A stretch of 64,000 nt of DNA from Pyxidicoccus sp. MSG2 (GTDB lineage: Bacteria > Myxococcota > Myxococcia > Myxococcales > Myxococcaceae). The notes beneath the pieces were generated by a model. The model had not been told where the DNA came from. It made no database searches and worked only from the letters and a program-made list of their open reading frames with translations. Location: NCBI RefSeq assembly GCF_026626705.1, contig NZ_JAPNKC010000001.1, positions 10,812,001 to 10,876,000 on the forward strand, written 5' to 3'. This document shows positions 13,001 through 20,270 of the stretch, piece after piece (the stretch's first letter is position 1; the number at the start of each line of letters is the position of its first letter). Both the position numbers and the translations under genes were made by a program.

Positions 13001-16000
13001 CTTCACCCATGACGGCGTGGGCCGGGTGCTGACGCACGTCCGCTCGGGCACGCCACAGGAGTCGTGGACGTACACGTACACGGACCAGGACAACGCGCTG
13101 ACGGTGACGGAGGTGCTGGCCAAGGCGTCCGCCGGCACCACGCGCAACCACGAGCGGACCCGGCAGTACGTGGACGGGCTGCTGACGGAGGAGTCGTCCT
13201 ACGTGGGCGAGCCCGCGGCGCTGAGCAAGCGCCAGTCCACGTACACGAACGGGCGCCTGACGAGCACCCTGGACGAGAGCGGGAACACCCACGTCTACCA
13301 GTACGACGCGGCAGGAAGGGTCGAGCAGGTGAAGGTGGGCAGTGCGCTCGAGATGGCGTACGCGCGGGACGCCGACGGCAACCCGTACTCCGTCACGGAC
13401 CACCTGGGCCGCGTGACGACCCTCGGCTACGACAGCCTGGGACGCCCCGTCTTCTGGGACTGGGGGGACGGCGACACGCTGGAGATGAAGCTGGACGTGC
13501 AGGGCAACCCGGTGAGCCGGAAGGTGGGCGGCTCGGGGCAGCACACGGTGCTGATGACGTCGCTGGACGCGCTGGGCAACCCCCAGGCGATGAACAGCGA
13601 GGGCTCGAAGGGTGGCGTGCACGAGGTGCGCGCGTACGACGGGGCGGGGCGACTGGCGCGCAGGGAAGACCAGGAACTGGGGCTCGTCGAGACGTACCAG
13701 TACGGCGACGTGCTGGGCCGGACGACGCAGGTGGAGCGGAAGGTGCGCTCCGGGAGCGCGACGCTCACCTGGAAGGAGACGCGCACGTACCTGGACCCGC
13801 AGCACCGCGTGAGGGTGGAGCGTTCCATCGACACCGGGACGGCGACGCGCACCGAGCAGGAGACGCTGACGCTCGACACCGCAGGGCGCACGCTGAGCGT
13901 GGCGCGCCAGGTGGACGGCCACGCCGCCGAGGAGACGTTCGAGTACACCGAGCGGGGCCAGGTGTGGCGGCACGAGTCCGCCACGGGCGCCGTCACGCAG
14001 CGCCTCTATGACCCGCAGGGCACGCTGACCAGGGTGGAGGACCCGGACCACCACCTCACCACCTTCGAGCTGGACACCGCCGGCCGGGTGCACGTGGAGA
14101 AGGGCCCGCACCCGGGCTACCAGTGCACCTACGGGTACGACGCGCTGGGCCGGCTGGCCTCGAAGACGGTGGCCTCGAGTGGGGGCACGCCTGGAGTTTC
14201 GTCTGTCTACGAGTACCTGCCCGCGACGAAGCAGGTGCGCGAGACGATGGACCCGGGCGATGGGCGCACCGTCGTCACCACGCGCCGGTTCAACGCGCGG
14301 GACAGGCTGCTGAGCGAGGAGGTGCAGGGGACGGGCGGCACGCTGGAGAAGACAGTGGTGCTCGAAGGGCCGTGGGAGAAGTCCATCACGGTCCGCGAGG
14401 GCTCCGACTGGGTGTCGAGCACCGTCTGGCCTTCACGTGACGACCTGGGCCGCGCGCTGGAGAAGGTGGAGTCGTGGTCGGCCCGCGGGCAGTCGTACCG
14501 CTACGAGACGACGACGGCGTGGAACAAGCGCCAGGCGAGCATCACCACGAGCGACCAGGCGGGAGGTGTGAGCCAGTCGCGGACCACGCAGCTGGAGGTG
14601 GACTCGCTCGGCAACGTGGTGGAGCGGACGCGCGACGGCAAGACGGATGTCTGGGGCTACGACGCGGCGGGCGTGCTGGCCCGGGAGAAGCCCGCGGGCA
14701 TCAGCGAGACGACGTATGCCTATTCCGAGGGGCTGCTGAAGCGGAGCACCTTTGGCGGCGAGGACACCGACTACACCTACGACCTGGACGGCAGGCTCAA
14801 GACGCGCACGGGGCCCGACGGGCGCCAGCTCCAGCTCGACTACGGGCCACGCGGCCTGGTGCTGGAGGAGCGCTTCGGTCGGCCTCAAGACTTCCAGGCC
14901 ACGGGCTATACGTACGACGCCAACGGCGCCCTGCTGTCGGTGACGGAGGGGGCGGGGGGCCCGGATGCCCAGACGAAGACCTTCACCCGTGGCGCGCGAG
15001 GCGAGCTGCTGCAAGTCCTGCAGCCGGGCGCGGGCACCTTCACGTATGCCCATGACGGCCTGCTGCGGCTCAAGAGCGTGACGCGTCCCCCGGGCGGCGT
15101 CGCGAACGAGTCGTTCGAGTACGACTTCCTGGGACGGCAGACCCTGCGCAAGCGGGGCACGGCGAGCTGGCAGACCCAGTGGACGGGTGGCGTGGGCCGA
15201 CAGACGGACGGCAACGACGACGCCATCGAGTCGCTGATGGACGGGCGCGGGCGCCTGGCGCGGGTGGAGTACCAGCCGGGCGCGGCGAGCGAGGCGTACA
15301 CGCGGCTCACCCAGGTGACGTATGCGTATACGGCGGAGGACCAGCCGTGGAAGGTGACGGAGCAGCAGGGCCTGGCGAATGTGGAGACCACGTTCACGTA
15401 CGACGCGCGGCGCCTGCTGCGGAGCGTGGACCGTGACGGCGACGTCGTCTCGTTCACCCATACGGACAGCGGCCAGCGGAAGACGGTGGCGAGCGCCGCC
15501 GGGACGGTGACGTACGGCCATGACGGCAAGGGCCGGCTGTCGAGCATCACCAGTCCGGCGGGGAGCATGGGGGTGGAGTGGGAGCAGGGAGGCGAGCGGC
15601 TCGCGGCGGTGACGGGCGCGGGCCTGACGGAGCGTCGCTGCTACGACGACCGGGGGCGGCTGACCCAGGTCGTCAACGCCAGGGCAACCGCGGCCTGTGA
15701 CGGCACGGGTGCTGTGACAGGGCTGCACAGCCGCTTCGACTACACATACGACGAGCGCGGCAACCGGCTGCGCGAGACGTATCGGGACGGCCTGCTCACC
15801 GCGGACGAGGTGACGGCCTACGGCTATGACGCCGCCGACCGGCTGACGGGCGTCCGCTACCCGGATGGGGTGGCGCAGCTCTACAAGCTCACCGGCGACG
15901 GCACGCGGGAGGAGGAGAAGGAGTTCGCGAACTACTCCGGGCCGCTGGGGCCCTCGGGCTTCGGCGGGGCCTCCCCGCGGAGGTACTGGCGCTACGGGCT

Positions 16001-17765
16001 GGACGCGCGCGGTGGGCTGGAAGGCATCTACGACGAGCTCCACGCCGGGCAGCGCATCGCGACGTACGTGACGGACAAGGTGGGCCGGCTCACGTCGGAG
16101 CAGACGCCGAGCGGCCGCAAGGACTACGGCTGGGACGCCGCGGGCCGGCTCACGCACGTGTCAGTGCAGCCGGCGGTGTCTGGCGGAGGCGGGGGCAACG
16201 TCACGGCGGAGTACACGTACGGCTGGGACGGGCTGCGCCGCAGCCGCACGGTGGCGGGCCAGACGACGCGCTGGCTCTGGGCCGGAGCCTCGCTGGCCGA
16301 GGAGCGGCTGCCCGGCCAGGACGCGCTGCTCTACGCGCAGGGGCCCGGGATGACAGTCTCGGTGGGCTCGGGCCGCATCGCGCACGACGGCGCTGGCAGC
16401 GCGGTGGGACGCGTCATGGGCGCGTCGGGCAAGTGGCATCGGTATGACGCGTGGGGTGGGTACCGCAAGAGCGAGACGCACTGGACGGTGCCGGGCTCGG
16501 CGGAGGCGAGCCTGGGCTTCACGGGCCATGCGTTCGACGCGGAGGCGGGGCTGACGTACGCGCAGCAGCGCTGGTACGCGCCGCAGCTGGGGCGCTTCCT
16601 GAGCGAGGACCCACTCTTTGGTGATGAAGCGAGCCCCGCGAGCCTGAACCGGTGGGGATACGGCAACGGCAATCCCACGCGTTACGTGGACCGGGACGGG
16701 CGCATCGCATTCGTTCCGCTGCTCATCTACGCGGGGCTGACGGCGGTCATCGGCACCGAGGCCCACGTCATCTACCAGGAGGCGGCCGAGGGCGCGGGGA
16801 GCAGCAAGCCCATCGAATGGGGCAGGGCGACGACGTTCGGCGGTGCCGCGGGGGCGACGGTGCTCTCTGGTGGCCTCTTCGGCGTGGGCGCGACGGCGGG
16901 CGGCATGGCGCTTGGCGGCGGCTTCGACGTGGCCTCGCAGATGATCATGCAGGGCCGCTCCCTGGGTGATTTGAATCTGGAGTCTGCCTTTGCGATGGGC
17001 GGCTACGGCTCACTGCTCGGAGGCGGGCTGGCCGCCGGAATGAAGAGCTCGGTCGCGGCGGTGCGCCTGGGAACGGGCGCCACGGCGACCGGCCTCAACG
17101 TCATGGGCATGGTGGCCGGTCAGGAACATGCTCGCCAGGGGAGGCTGAATGGCAATCTGGCCCAACAGATCTTCGGCACCGCGGAGTTCATGTTGGGTGG
17201 GGTGGGGGCGCTCGCTTCGGCGGGGTTCACGACCCACACCGCGCTCGAGATGGCGGGGCTGGAGGTCTACTCGAAGGGGCTGGGCTCGAACCTTGGCAAC
17301 ATGGGGTTCCGGAAGGGCTCGGACCCTGCTCAGGCGAAGGGGCCTGGCGCGCCCCAGCCCAAGCCTGTTGATCCCGCGAAGGTCGCCGCCGCGCTCGAGA
17401 AGTTCGCCAGCGATGAGTACCCCAACTTCCTCTATCGCGGGGTGTCCGCGAAACACCCTGAAATCGAGTCCGCCCGTCAGGGCATTGCTCGCCCGGGAGA
17501 CGTCAACGGAACTGTCACCGCGGAGGAGCACAACATGGGTGGCGTCGCAGATGTCAGTCCATACACGTCATGGGCACGTACCCCCAGGATTGCGATGGAC
17601 AATGCCGTGAAGGATGGGTCCGGAGGAGTGATTCTCCGGGTCCGGACCGGCGCACCTCCACCCGAGGCGAAGTGGCGTTGGGTGTGGTCTCCCGACGAGT
17701 GGGGTGAGGGTGAGATGCTTCTCCATGGCATCAGGGAAGGCATCGACGTGACCCACATCGAGTGA
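4056..17765 (+). CDS. Giant RHS/YD-repeat lipoprotein with ADP-ribosyltransferase-like C-terminus
   Basis: This 4569-residue protein starts with ATGA overlapping the chaperone stop. A signal peptide ends in the lipobox VITGC. Residues about 25-980 hold eleven Ig-like repeats of 75-95 residues, with a DAG-rich linker near 690. About 985-1080 is Big_5-like and 1085-1170 is a carboxypeptidase regulatory-like fold. A long beta-rich part contains a D-T-N-G-D-G calcium-type loop near 2058. A DUF6531-like segment begins at about 2420, then YD repeats run to about 4150, and the RHS core end is near 4148-4225 (YGNGNPTRYVDRDG). After a hydrophobic Gly-rich stretch the C-terminal 140 residues show LYRG (Arg4461), S-P-Y-T-S-W (Ser4501, Ser4505) and E-G-E (Glu4551, Glu4553), the R-S-E pattern of arginine-type ADP-ribosyltransferases. 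It is likely a contact-dependent or polymorphic toxin; the enzyme activity is inferred. No adjacent immunity gene is evident. Confidence 0.85.
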   Translation: MNRGIRATALWGALLLTVITGCPKDPVPPVVTFSGVEEGAHRNVPVAVNFTVTDADPPEGSVTSTLDGQPYSSGAVISSEGAHTVEVVARNEAGTETVARRSFTLDFTPPAVSFSGFVEGAHVEAPVTPVFSATDTHLQQVEATLDGQPFTSGTAVSAEGAHLLSVTARDLAGNATAAAGHFTIDTQAPALVVTGVEADRHYRLPVSPGFSATDANPVTVAAMLDGAAFTSGTEVSAEGEHTLVITAVDAVGHTATRTVRFVLDLTVPVIHLSGLPAGPLVNHAVTPVWTVTEAHPLRTEAKLDGQDVVSGTAISAPGAHTLVVSAWDEAGNTSSQTATFTLDTVAPVITVTGVADGQRRNTPATVSWTVQEEHPGTAGATLDGQPFESGGVVSAPGPHTLVVTARDGAGNEAAVTRAFVIDTALPTVTVEAPADGLVTGAADVALVVAASDDGPLADVRVGGVSMTRGAAGKYRHTLPLMEGGNAFTVEALDAAGNSASAVVQVVRDSEAPLLVVTSPEDGAVVTAPTVTVSGTVTDATAVTLTLGGGPVTLGAGGAFSVTQALQQGDNTVVLVATDAAGHQTTVSRAVRRAGNPPSLVVTDPPDDYAFPEAFVTVRGEVSSAEAGDVPAVTVDGNAAVVDARGRFAYTLEVPVGPRTVSVVAVDRYGQSTEKSLRLLRLGTEPDAGTGTDAGSPGTDAGVPGTDAGVPQADAGGPAQEPAPVLVVESPSDGTVVGGMRFAVMGRVEGGALPLQVTVNGLAATVSTRSFSASLALLEGSRQVDIHVRDALGRTDSASRSVVVDRTAPYLEITRPTTNPAQVTESPYLLTGTVGDANLAGVTVQGVPVPVVAGGFSAPVSLVAGDNAISVEAVDLAGNRRSLVQHLVIDSVPPVVSILEPVDGTEAEDAIVDVSVRVTGGSGELDVRIGTGAATRGAGGLYTAQVPLSLGENVILVTATDAQGLTGSASVRVRFRDVTQEPLAVTGADPAPGAEDVDTAALVSVSFNKPVRPEDVPGHLEVWARGAKLAGGYSVAPGAQTATFVAKDPLPEGERVTVRVAGVRAAAGPDMAAPYASEFTVRRPMTVVRGVVMDDGLRPLPGVKVEVEGQALSTLTGPDGNWALVGVRGGGPVVVRYEGGTTSDGRTLPVVRRQLFVAAEQETVDKRLTLVAVDAASAQVVDGASGGVVTLGGAHGPLRLEVAEGGLSFANGTTRGFLTATEIPTVHRPVPVEDKVSVDALWQLGPEQVRFLKPVSLTLPNRTRLAAGRMVVLLGFDERRLSLKRVGLAHVRADGEAIVADAPVPAGSLEFLGYMALTPEQQGKLEEVLAAAGGATGGAATDGGLGLLRLPVKAREPSLWERVKDVVIASAHADIGNALLSMWAVMDSFLPGISYVSGQVRSPREHQTTLEMGLPDLVSNFEVEVPYTLPVDFEARYETNGAASASESVVATLSAVGPSGGPIAPKPYETWRNEGQGRASIESEVSLSFGTSTLLLSGKTRYDTRAIRLTATLEPIIPDAGGPPTKARLTVRKEPDSTDTEDPFHGVVRFKNLPVSVSSYVDTGGMTDDKGMFRSMVVIPGPDTTGIACADIPLGPRFDSKTDLFGNPYVVAVNTTYPVCSRSFLMYPNGYSWADVLVDVRLLYGNLTFRNKDGQQVPATCRSGSETKRDPETGELQSLSEEDSATTEVHFFREDDLVHPVARYAVTRPLTMECGDPDHPPTGVHGQYSRVRLGPSHYSNDATRARCLQLSGQAGPLSPEDESFYRLECGPMAGSFLRLGAGERLVVFAVNHATGYSGMKTVTVPSINRDVRAPDGTCPQDAAAGGPLEVREGSQTYSMSRCSRAELGIPGDIDLYPPEIDVRVKRQARSEGLQRGDEPRHLIRTGGAGTTRDDYLQVTTHWRVRRAAVPVVAPTDGGLPDTWEREEADCEKGRLPDGGVCKPSAITDDDADAGTLLEMYCSELAPGASRKQWETCLRDAMQLADVPRGVPPLAGQLVRVTGTTVEQPAVKVFEVAPGLNTVNVQASLRRVNASGQQQTLNNLTRANYYLHVVGNRLLDRDTNGDGYVDAKESRARPPNFEEPTSGNDNPPGLPAQAFFLKNVFKRYDARGALVDQYDVKREHEFRILDLEPRRLIATQDEATRDLRQTDPIAQARDLSYQFLAGLLAPQEPGRAGTLSGDYRVRLGTDEFGIDCPFTLDEVNHTITANCGGEYVGDILSASDVLYLELYLSGNAENVLYRFNLQGLAPRKDYVASSAAYTMDAAMLQDDPSTGKPAVGRPVSQPSTASFYVDPTEVTSGTLRLCTNPICAPSNTALLKEVSLSLQPDGAYAVQDAGNGLIKQKLFQAKRSSNTGARRFRLPLPPHLTGMAGSTHDPVPVYLVLDTVLPVKDHRVMELGRPQGSLNGANARAVGQETVAGVNVADGHLSFEHVDFALPFLKGEFAFKRVYNNQDNFPTPLGVGWRHNFDGWLLEERVGRYIAVVGGQGFVFPDCAAEPKDSSLYGNTAGTDPCKETDGAHGFELRVEAPMDSSGASDRLTLKTEGGWTFEFNRPAKGPREEGHRRWMLTRFSDSHGRDGGDLGWTKLEYEPDSERLWKVTQAAEAGTVSLAFTYEDVDTEATDLPEAIRILARARGFKWMRTATLTGGAGGGYSLRFEQDRKGNLTRVERSPGLPYQSYEYDYLPVASTLKDDEKWEAVNELAATRVIYGNSPASSGPVHWRASYERSASSAPYQHVKAHEMVTSVSTTGMQGAKVAIAYSGARSRSVTWPDGVKATLSLNDFGNVGSSEVTPGSASTTAWGSDTRGGKVVANQQTSAAGRALAMDSSTRLVLQEVSLVGAPAGSKPVEGLGGTGSLVRHVLDSRFGVPASSVTQVGGAQATVENPRNDAGDLLGLKVSAPGGTREVFKDARYTADGLLKGYTDAQGREVVLSNFSALGQPQRMTLQLAAATSGLSFLTRTLSYDTYGRLVRTEDMETGSFESFTHDGVGRVLTHVRSGTPQESWTYTYTDQDNALTVTEVLAKASAGTTRNHERTRQYVDGLLTEESSYVGEPAALSKRQSTYTNGRLTSTLDESGNTHVYQYDAAGRVEQVKVGSALEMAYARDADGNPYSVTDHLGRVTTLGYDSLGRPVFWDWGDGDTLEMKLDVQGNPVSRKVGGSGQHTVLMTSLDALGNPQAMNSEGSKGGVHEVRAYDGAGRLARREDQELGLVETYQYGDVLGRTTQVERKVRSGSATLTWKETRTYLDPQHRVRVERSIDTGTATRTEQETLTLDTAGRTLSVARQVDGHAAEETFEYTERGQVWRHESATGAVTQRLYDPQGTLTRVEDPDHHLTTFELDTAGRVHVEKGPHPGYQCTYGYDALGRLASKTVASSGGTPGVSSVYEYLPATKQVRETMDPGDGRTVVTTRRFNARDRLLSEEVQGTGGTLEKTVVLEGPWEKSITVREGSDWVSSTVWPSRDDLGRALEKVESWSARGQSYRYETTTAWNKRQASITTSDQAGGVSQSRTTQLEVDSLGNVVERTRDGKTDVWGYDAAGVLAREKPAGISETTYAYSEGLLKRSTFGGEDTDYTYDLDGRLKTRTGPDGRQLQLDYGPRGLVLEERFGRPQDFQATGYTYDANGALLSVTEGAGGPDAQTKTFTRGARGELLQVLQPGAGTFTYAHDGLLRLKSVTRPPGGVANESFEYDFLGRQTLRKRGTASWQTQWTGGVGRQTDGNDDAIESLMDGRGRLARVEYQPGAASEAYTRLTQVTYAYTAEDQPWKVTEQQGLANVETTFTYDARRLLRSVDRDGDVVSFTHTDSGQRKTVASAAGTVTYGHDGKGRLSSITSPAGSMGVEWEQGGERLAAVTGAGLTERRCYDDRGRLTQVVNARATAACDGTGAVTGLHSRFDYTYDERGNRLRETYRDGLLTADEVTAYGYDAADRLTGVRYPDGVAQLYKLTGDGTREEEKEFANYSGPLGPSGFGGASPRRYWRYGLDARGGLEGIYDELHAGQRIATYVTDKVGRLTSEQTPSGRKDYGWDAAGRLTHVSVQPAVSGGGGGNVTAEYTYGWDGLRRSRTVAGQTTRWLWAGASLAEERLPGQDALLYAQGPGMTVSVGSGRIAHDGAGSAVGRVMGASGKWHRYDAWGGYRKSETHWTVPGSAEASLGFTGHAFDAEAGLTYAQQRWYAPQLGRFLSEDPLFGDEASPASLNRWGYGNGNPTRYVDRDGRIAFVPLLIYAGLTAVIGTEAHVIYQEAAEGAGSSKPIEWGRATTFGGAAGATVLSGGLFGVGATAGGMALGGGFDVASQMIMQGRSLGDLNLESAFAMGGYGSLLGGGLAAGMKSSVAAVRLGTGATATGLNVMGMVAGQEHARQGRLNGNLAQQIFGTAEFMLGGVGALASAGFTTHTALEMAGLEVYSKGLGSNLGNMGFRKGSDPAQAKGPGAPQPKPVDPAKVAAALEKFASDEYPNFLYRGVSAKHPEIESARQGIARPGDVNGTVTAEEHNMGGVADVSPYTSWARTPRIAMDNAVKDGSGGVILRVRTGAPPPEAKWRWVWSPDEWGEGEMLLHGIREGIDVTHIE

Positions 17766-17784
17766 TGCTTCCGGAGCGCGGGAA

Positions 17785-17831
17785 GCGCGCGACAACTCCC
17801 ACGGCCGCTTCGCGTGGGAGTTGTTGCGTGC
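17785..17831. terminator. Bidirectional hairpin terminator between convergent genes
   Basis: Arms 17785-17803 and 17813-17831 pair over 19 bp with two G-U wobbles around a 9-base loop. The hairpin lies between the RHS gene stop (17765) and the mvaS stop (17851) and can serve both strands. Confidence 0.85.
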
Positions 17832-17850
17832 TCACTCGAGAATGATCCGG

Positions 17851-19122
17851 CTACCCCGCTGAGCCAGTGACGCCTTCTGCGTACAGCCGCTTGTGCTCAC
17901 GAATCTCCTGGAGCCGGAACGCTCCCGGAGCCGCGGCCACGGGCTCGGGCGCATCCGCGGGCAGCTTCATCAGCCGCTCGTACTCCTCGATGGAGACGCG
18001 CTCGCGCTTCGCCAGCACCGACGCCAGGTCCGCGCGCGCCATCCGCTCCGCGGCCTTCTCGCCAACGACACCCGAGTAGAACTCCGCCATGCAGCCGCTG
18101 CCGTACGACAGCAGGCCAATCCGCTGCCCCGCGAGCTGCGCGCCCTCGCGCTGCATCAAGCCCGCGAGCGCCAGGTACAGCGACGCCGTGTACACGTTGC
18201 CGATGCGCGCGTTCAGCCCCAGCGACGAGGCCACCTGCGCGTCGTAGCTCGCCTGCGACTTCGCGACCTCGTCGCGCGCCTCAGGCGTCCCGGGGCCCGG
18301 GCCCACCGCGTCCTCCAGGTCACACAGCCGCAGTTGCGCGTGCGCCTTGCGCGCCATCTTGCAGAAGGGCACGTGGTAGGCGATGCGCGCGAGCTGCTCG
18401 CCCGGCATCGTCCCCGACCAGCGCACCAGCCCCGCCGCCACGGCCTTCTCGCGCCAGCCGCGGTACGCGCCGGACAGCGCCTCCAGGTAGCAGTTGATGG
18501 AGTAGTGCCCGTCCACCAGCGCCTCCCGGCGGCCCACGGGCCTCCAGAAGTCATACACGTCCATCGTGCACACGCCGTTGAGGCCCACGTCCAGCGCCAG
18601 CAAGTCCGGCTGCTCGGAGACGAGCAGCGCCACCGCGCCGCCGCCCTGCGTGGGCTCGCCCGCGGTGTTCAGCCCGTACCGGGCGATGTCCGAGCACACG
18701 ACGATGGCCACCTTGCCCGCGCCCGCGCCGGAGGCAATCCACTCCGTCGCCGCCATCAGCCCCGCCGTGCCGCCGTAGCACGCGTGCTGCGTGTCGTAGG
18801 TGCGCATGGTGCGGGGCAGCTTCAGCAGGCCCTGGACGTGCGAGGCCACGGGCTTCGAGTGGTCGATGCCCGTCTCCGTGCCCACCACCAGCATGCCGAT
18901 GCGGGAGGGGTCCACGTCCTGCTGCTTGATGAGCCGCGCGGCCGCGGAGGCCGCCAGCGCCACGGTGTCCTCGCCGGGGTCCGTGACGGCCATCTCCTTC
19001 GCGCCCAGGCCCGAGGTGAACTTCGCCGGGTCCACCCCGCGCGCCCGCGCCAGGTCCTCGATGTCCACGTACCGGGACGGCACCGCCACCGCCAACGCTT
19101 CGATTCCCACGCGTTTCTTCAT
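17851..19122 (-). CDS. mvaS: Hydroxymethylglutaryl-CoA synthase of the aib operon
   Basis: A 423-residue HMG-CoA synthase that condenses acetyl-CoA with acetoacetyl-CoA. It has the expected catalytic residues: Glu83 (VVGTETGID), Cys115 (HACYGGTAGL) and the His of Y-H-V-P-F-C-K-M near residue 245. It is the last gene of a five-gene minus-strand operon, 61 bases after aibC. In Myxococcus xanthus the same gene order (aibR, aibA, aibB, aibC, mvaS) makes isovaleryl-CoA from HMG-CoA when leucine degradation is not available, feeding iso-branched fatty acids and secondary metabolites. The order and families seen here match that pathway; the assignment to it rests on this synteny. Confidence 0.92.
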   Translation of the reverse strand: MKKRVGIEALAVAVPSRYVDIEDLARARGVDPAKFTSGLGAKEMAVTDPGEDTVALAASAAARLIKQQDVDPSRIGMLVVGTETGIDHSKPVASHVQGLLKLPRTMRTYDTQHACYGGTAGLMAATEWIASGAGAGKVAIVVCSDIARYGLNTAGEPTQGGGAVALLVSEQPDLLALDVGLNGVCTMDVYDFWRPVGRREALVDGHYSINCYLEALSGAYRGWREKAVAAGLVRWSGTMPGEQLARIAYHVPFCKMARKAHAQLRLCDLEDAVGPGPGTPEARDEVAKSQASYDAQVASSLGLNARIGNVYTASLYLALAGLMQREGAQLAGQRIGLLSYGSGCMAEFYSGVVGEKAAERMARADLASVLAKRERVSIEEYERLMKLPADAPEPVAAAPGAFRLQEIREHKRLYAEGVTGSAG

Positions 19123-19183
19123 GGCACTCCTCGCTTCCGCTCCGTGCTCCGAATCCCTGTCACTCGAGTCGCCAACGCCCCGC

Positions 19184-20227
19184 TCACGCCTCGGGCGGCA
19201 CCAGCACCAGCCGGCCCGCCACCTCGCGGTTCTCCAACCGGAAGTGCGCCCGCGCCGCCTCCGCCAGCGGCACCTTGTCCGTGACGTACTGGCGCACGCC
19301 GCCCGTGGCGGTCAGCCGCAGCGCCTCGTCCAGCTCCTGCTGGTTGGTGGCGTACGCGCCGAGAATCTCCAGCTCCTTGACGATGACGAGCCCCGGGTTG
19401 AGCTGCACCAGCCCCGACTCCAGGTTGCCCACCACCACCACGCGGCCGCCGGGCGCCATGGACTTGAGCGTCTGGTCGAAGGTGGCGCTGCCCACGATTT
19501 CCACCGCAACGTCCACGCCCGCGCCCTTGGTGCGCTTGCGCACGTCCGCCGCGAAGTCCAGCCCGCGCGCGAGGATGACCTCGTCCGCGCCCGCGTCCTT
19601 CAGCGCCTGCACCTTTGCTTCGCCGGACGTCACCGCGATGACGCGCGCCCCGTCCAGCTTCGCGAGCTGCACCGAGGACAGGCCCACGCCGCCGCTGGCG
19701 CCGGTAATCAGCACCGTCTCGCCCGCGCGGACCTTCGCCCGCGTGCGCACCGTGTGCACCGCCGTGCCCGTGGTGCAGCACACCGTGGCGGCCTCGGCCC
19801 AGGGCAGGGACGCCGGGACCCGGCCCAGTCCGGCGACGGGCGCCACCATGAACTGCGCGTAGCCGCCCGGCAGCTCCTCGCCGAAGAAGCGGTTGTCGTT
19901 CTTGCACAGGCTGTTGCGGCCGCTCTTGCACAGCGCGCACTCGCCGCAGGACAGCCGCTGCAGCGTGGCGGCGCGGTCTCCCGTCTTCCAGTTCGGCGTG
20001 TCCGGGCCCACCTCCACCACCTCGCCGGCCGCCTCGTGGCCGAGGATGGCGGGCACGCTGGTGCGCGGCAGGTTGCCCCGGCGGTTGATGACGTCGTGGT
20101 AGCAGACGCCGCACGCGTGGACCTTCAGGAGCACCTCTCCGCGCCCGGGACGGGGCACGGGGACGGTCTCCATCTTCAGATTCCCTGCCTCACCAAAGCT
20201 GCGCAGAACGACGGCCTTCATTCCCAT
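19184..20227 (-). CDS. aibC: Zinc-dependent MDR reductase, AibC-like
   Basis: A 347-residue medium-chain dehydrogenase/reductase. Catalytic zinc ligands appear as Cys39 (HACGVCYHD) and His64-Glu65 (ILGHEAAGEV). The structural zinc site is the four-cysteine lobe Cys94, Cys97, Cys100 and Cys108. A Rossmann nucleotide site follows (GASGGVGLSSVQLAK). In the M. xanthus pathway AibC reduces 3,3-dimethylacrylyl-CoA to isovaleryl-CoA, an unusual double-bond reduction for a zinc MDR enzyme. ATG at 20227 is used; ATG at 20221 is an in-frame alternative. The gene lies 43 bases after aibB and 61 before mvaS in the same orientation. Confidence 0.9.
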   Translation of the reverse strand: MGMKAVVLRSFGEAGNLKMETVPVPRPGRGEVLLKVHACGVCYHDVINRRGNLPRTSVPAILGHEAAGEVVEVGPDTPNWKTGDRAATLQRLSCGECALCKSGRNSLCKNDNRFFGEELPGGYAQFMVAPVAGLGRVPASLPWAEAATVCCTTGTAVHTVRTRAKVRAGETVLITGASGGVGLSSVQLAKLDGARVIAVTSGEAKVQALKDAGADEVILARGLDFAADVRKRTKGAGVDVAVEIVGSATFDQTLKSMAPGGRVVVVGNLESGLVQLNPGLVIVKELEILGAYATNQQELDEALRLTATGGVRQYVTDKVPLAEAARAHFRLENREVAGRLVLVPPEA

Positions 20228-20270
20228 GCCTCCGTGAATCCAGAATCCGGTGTGAGCAGTAAGTGGTGTG

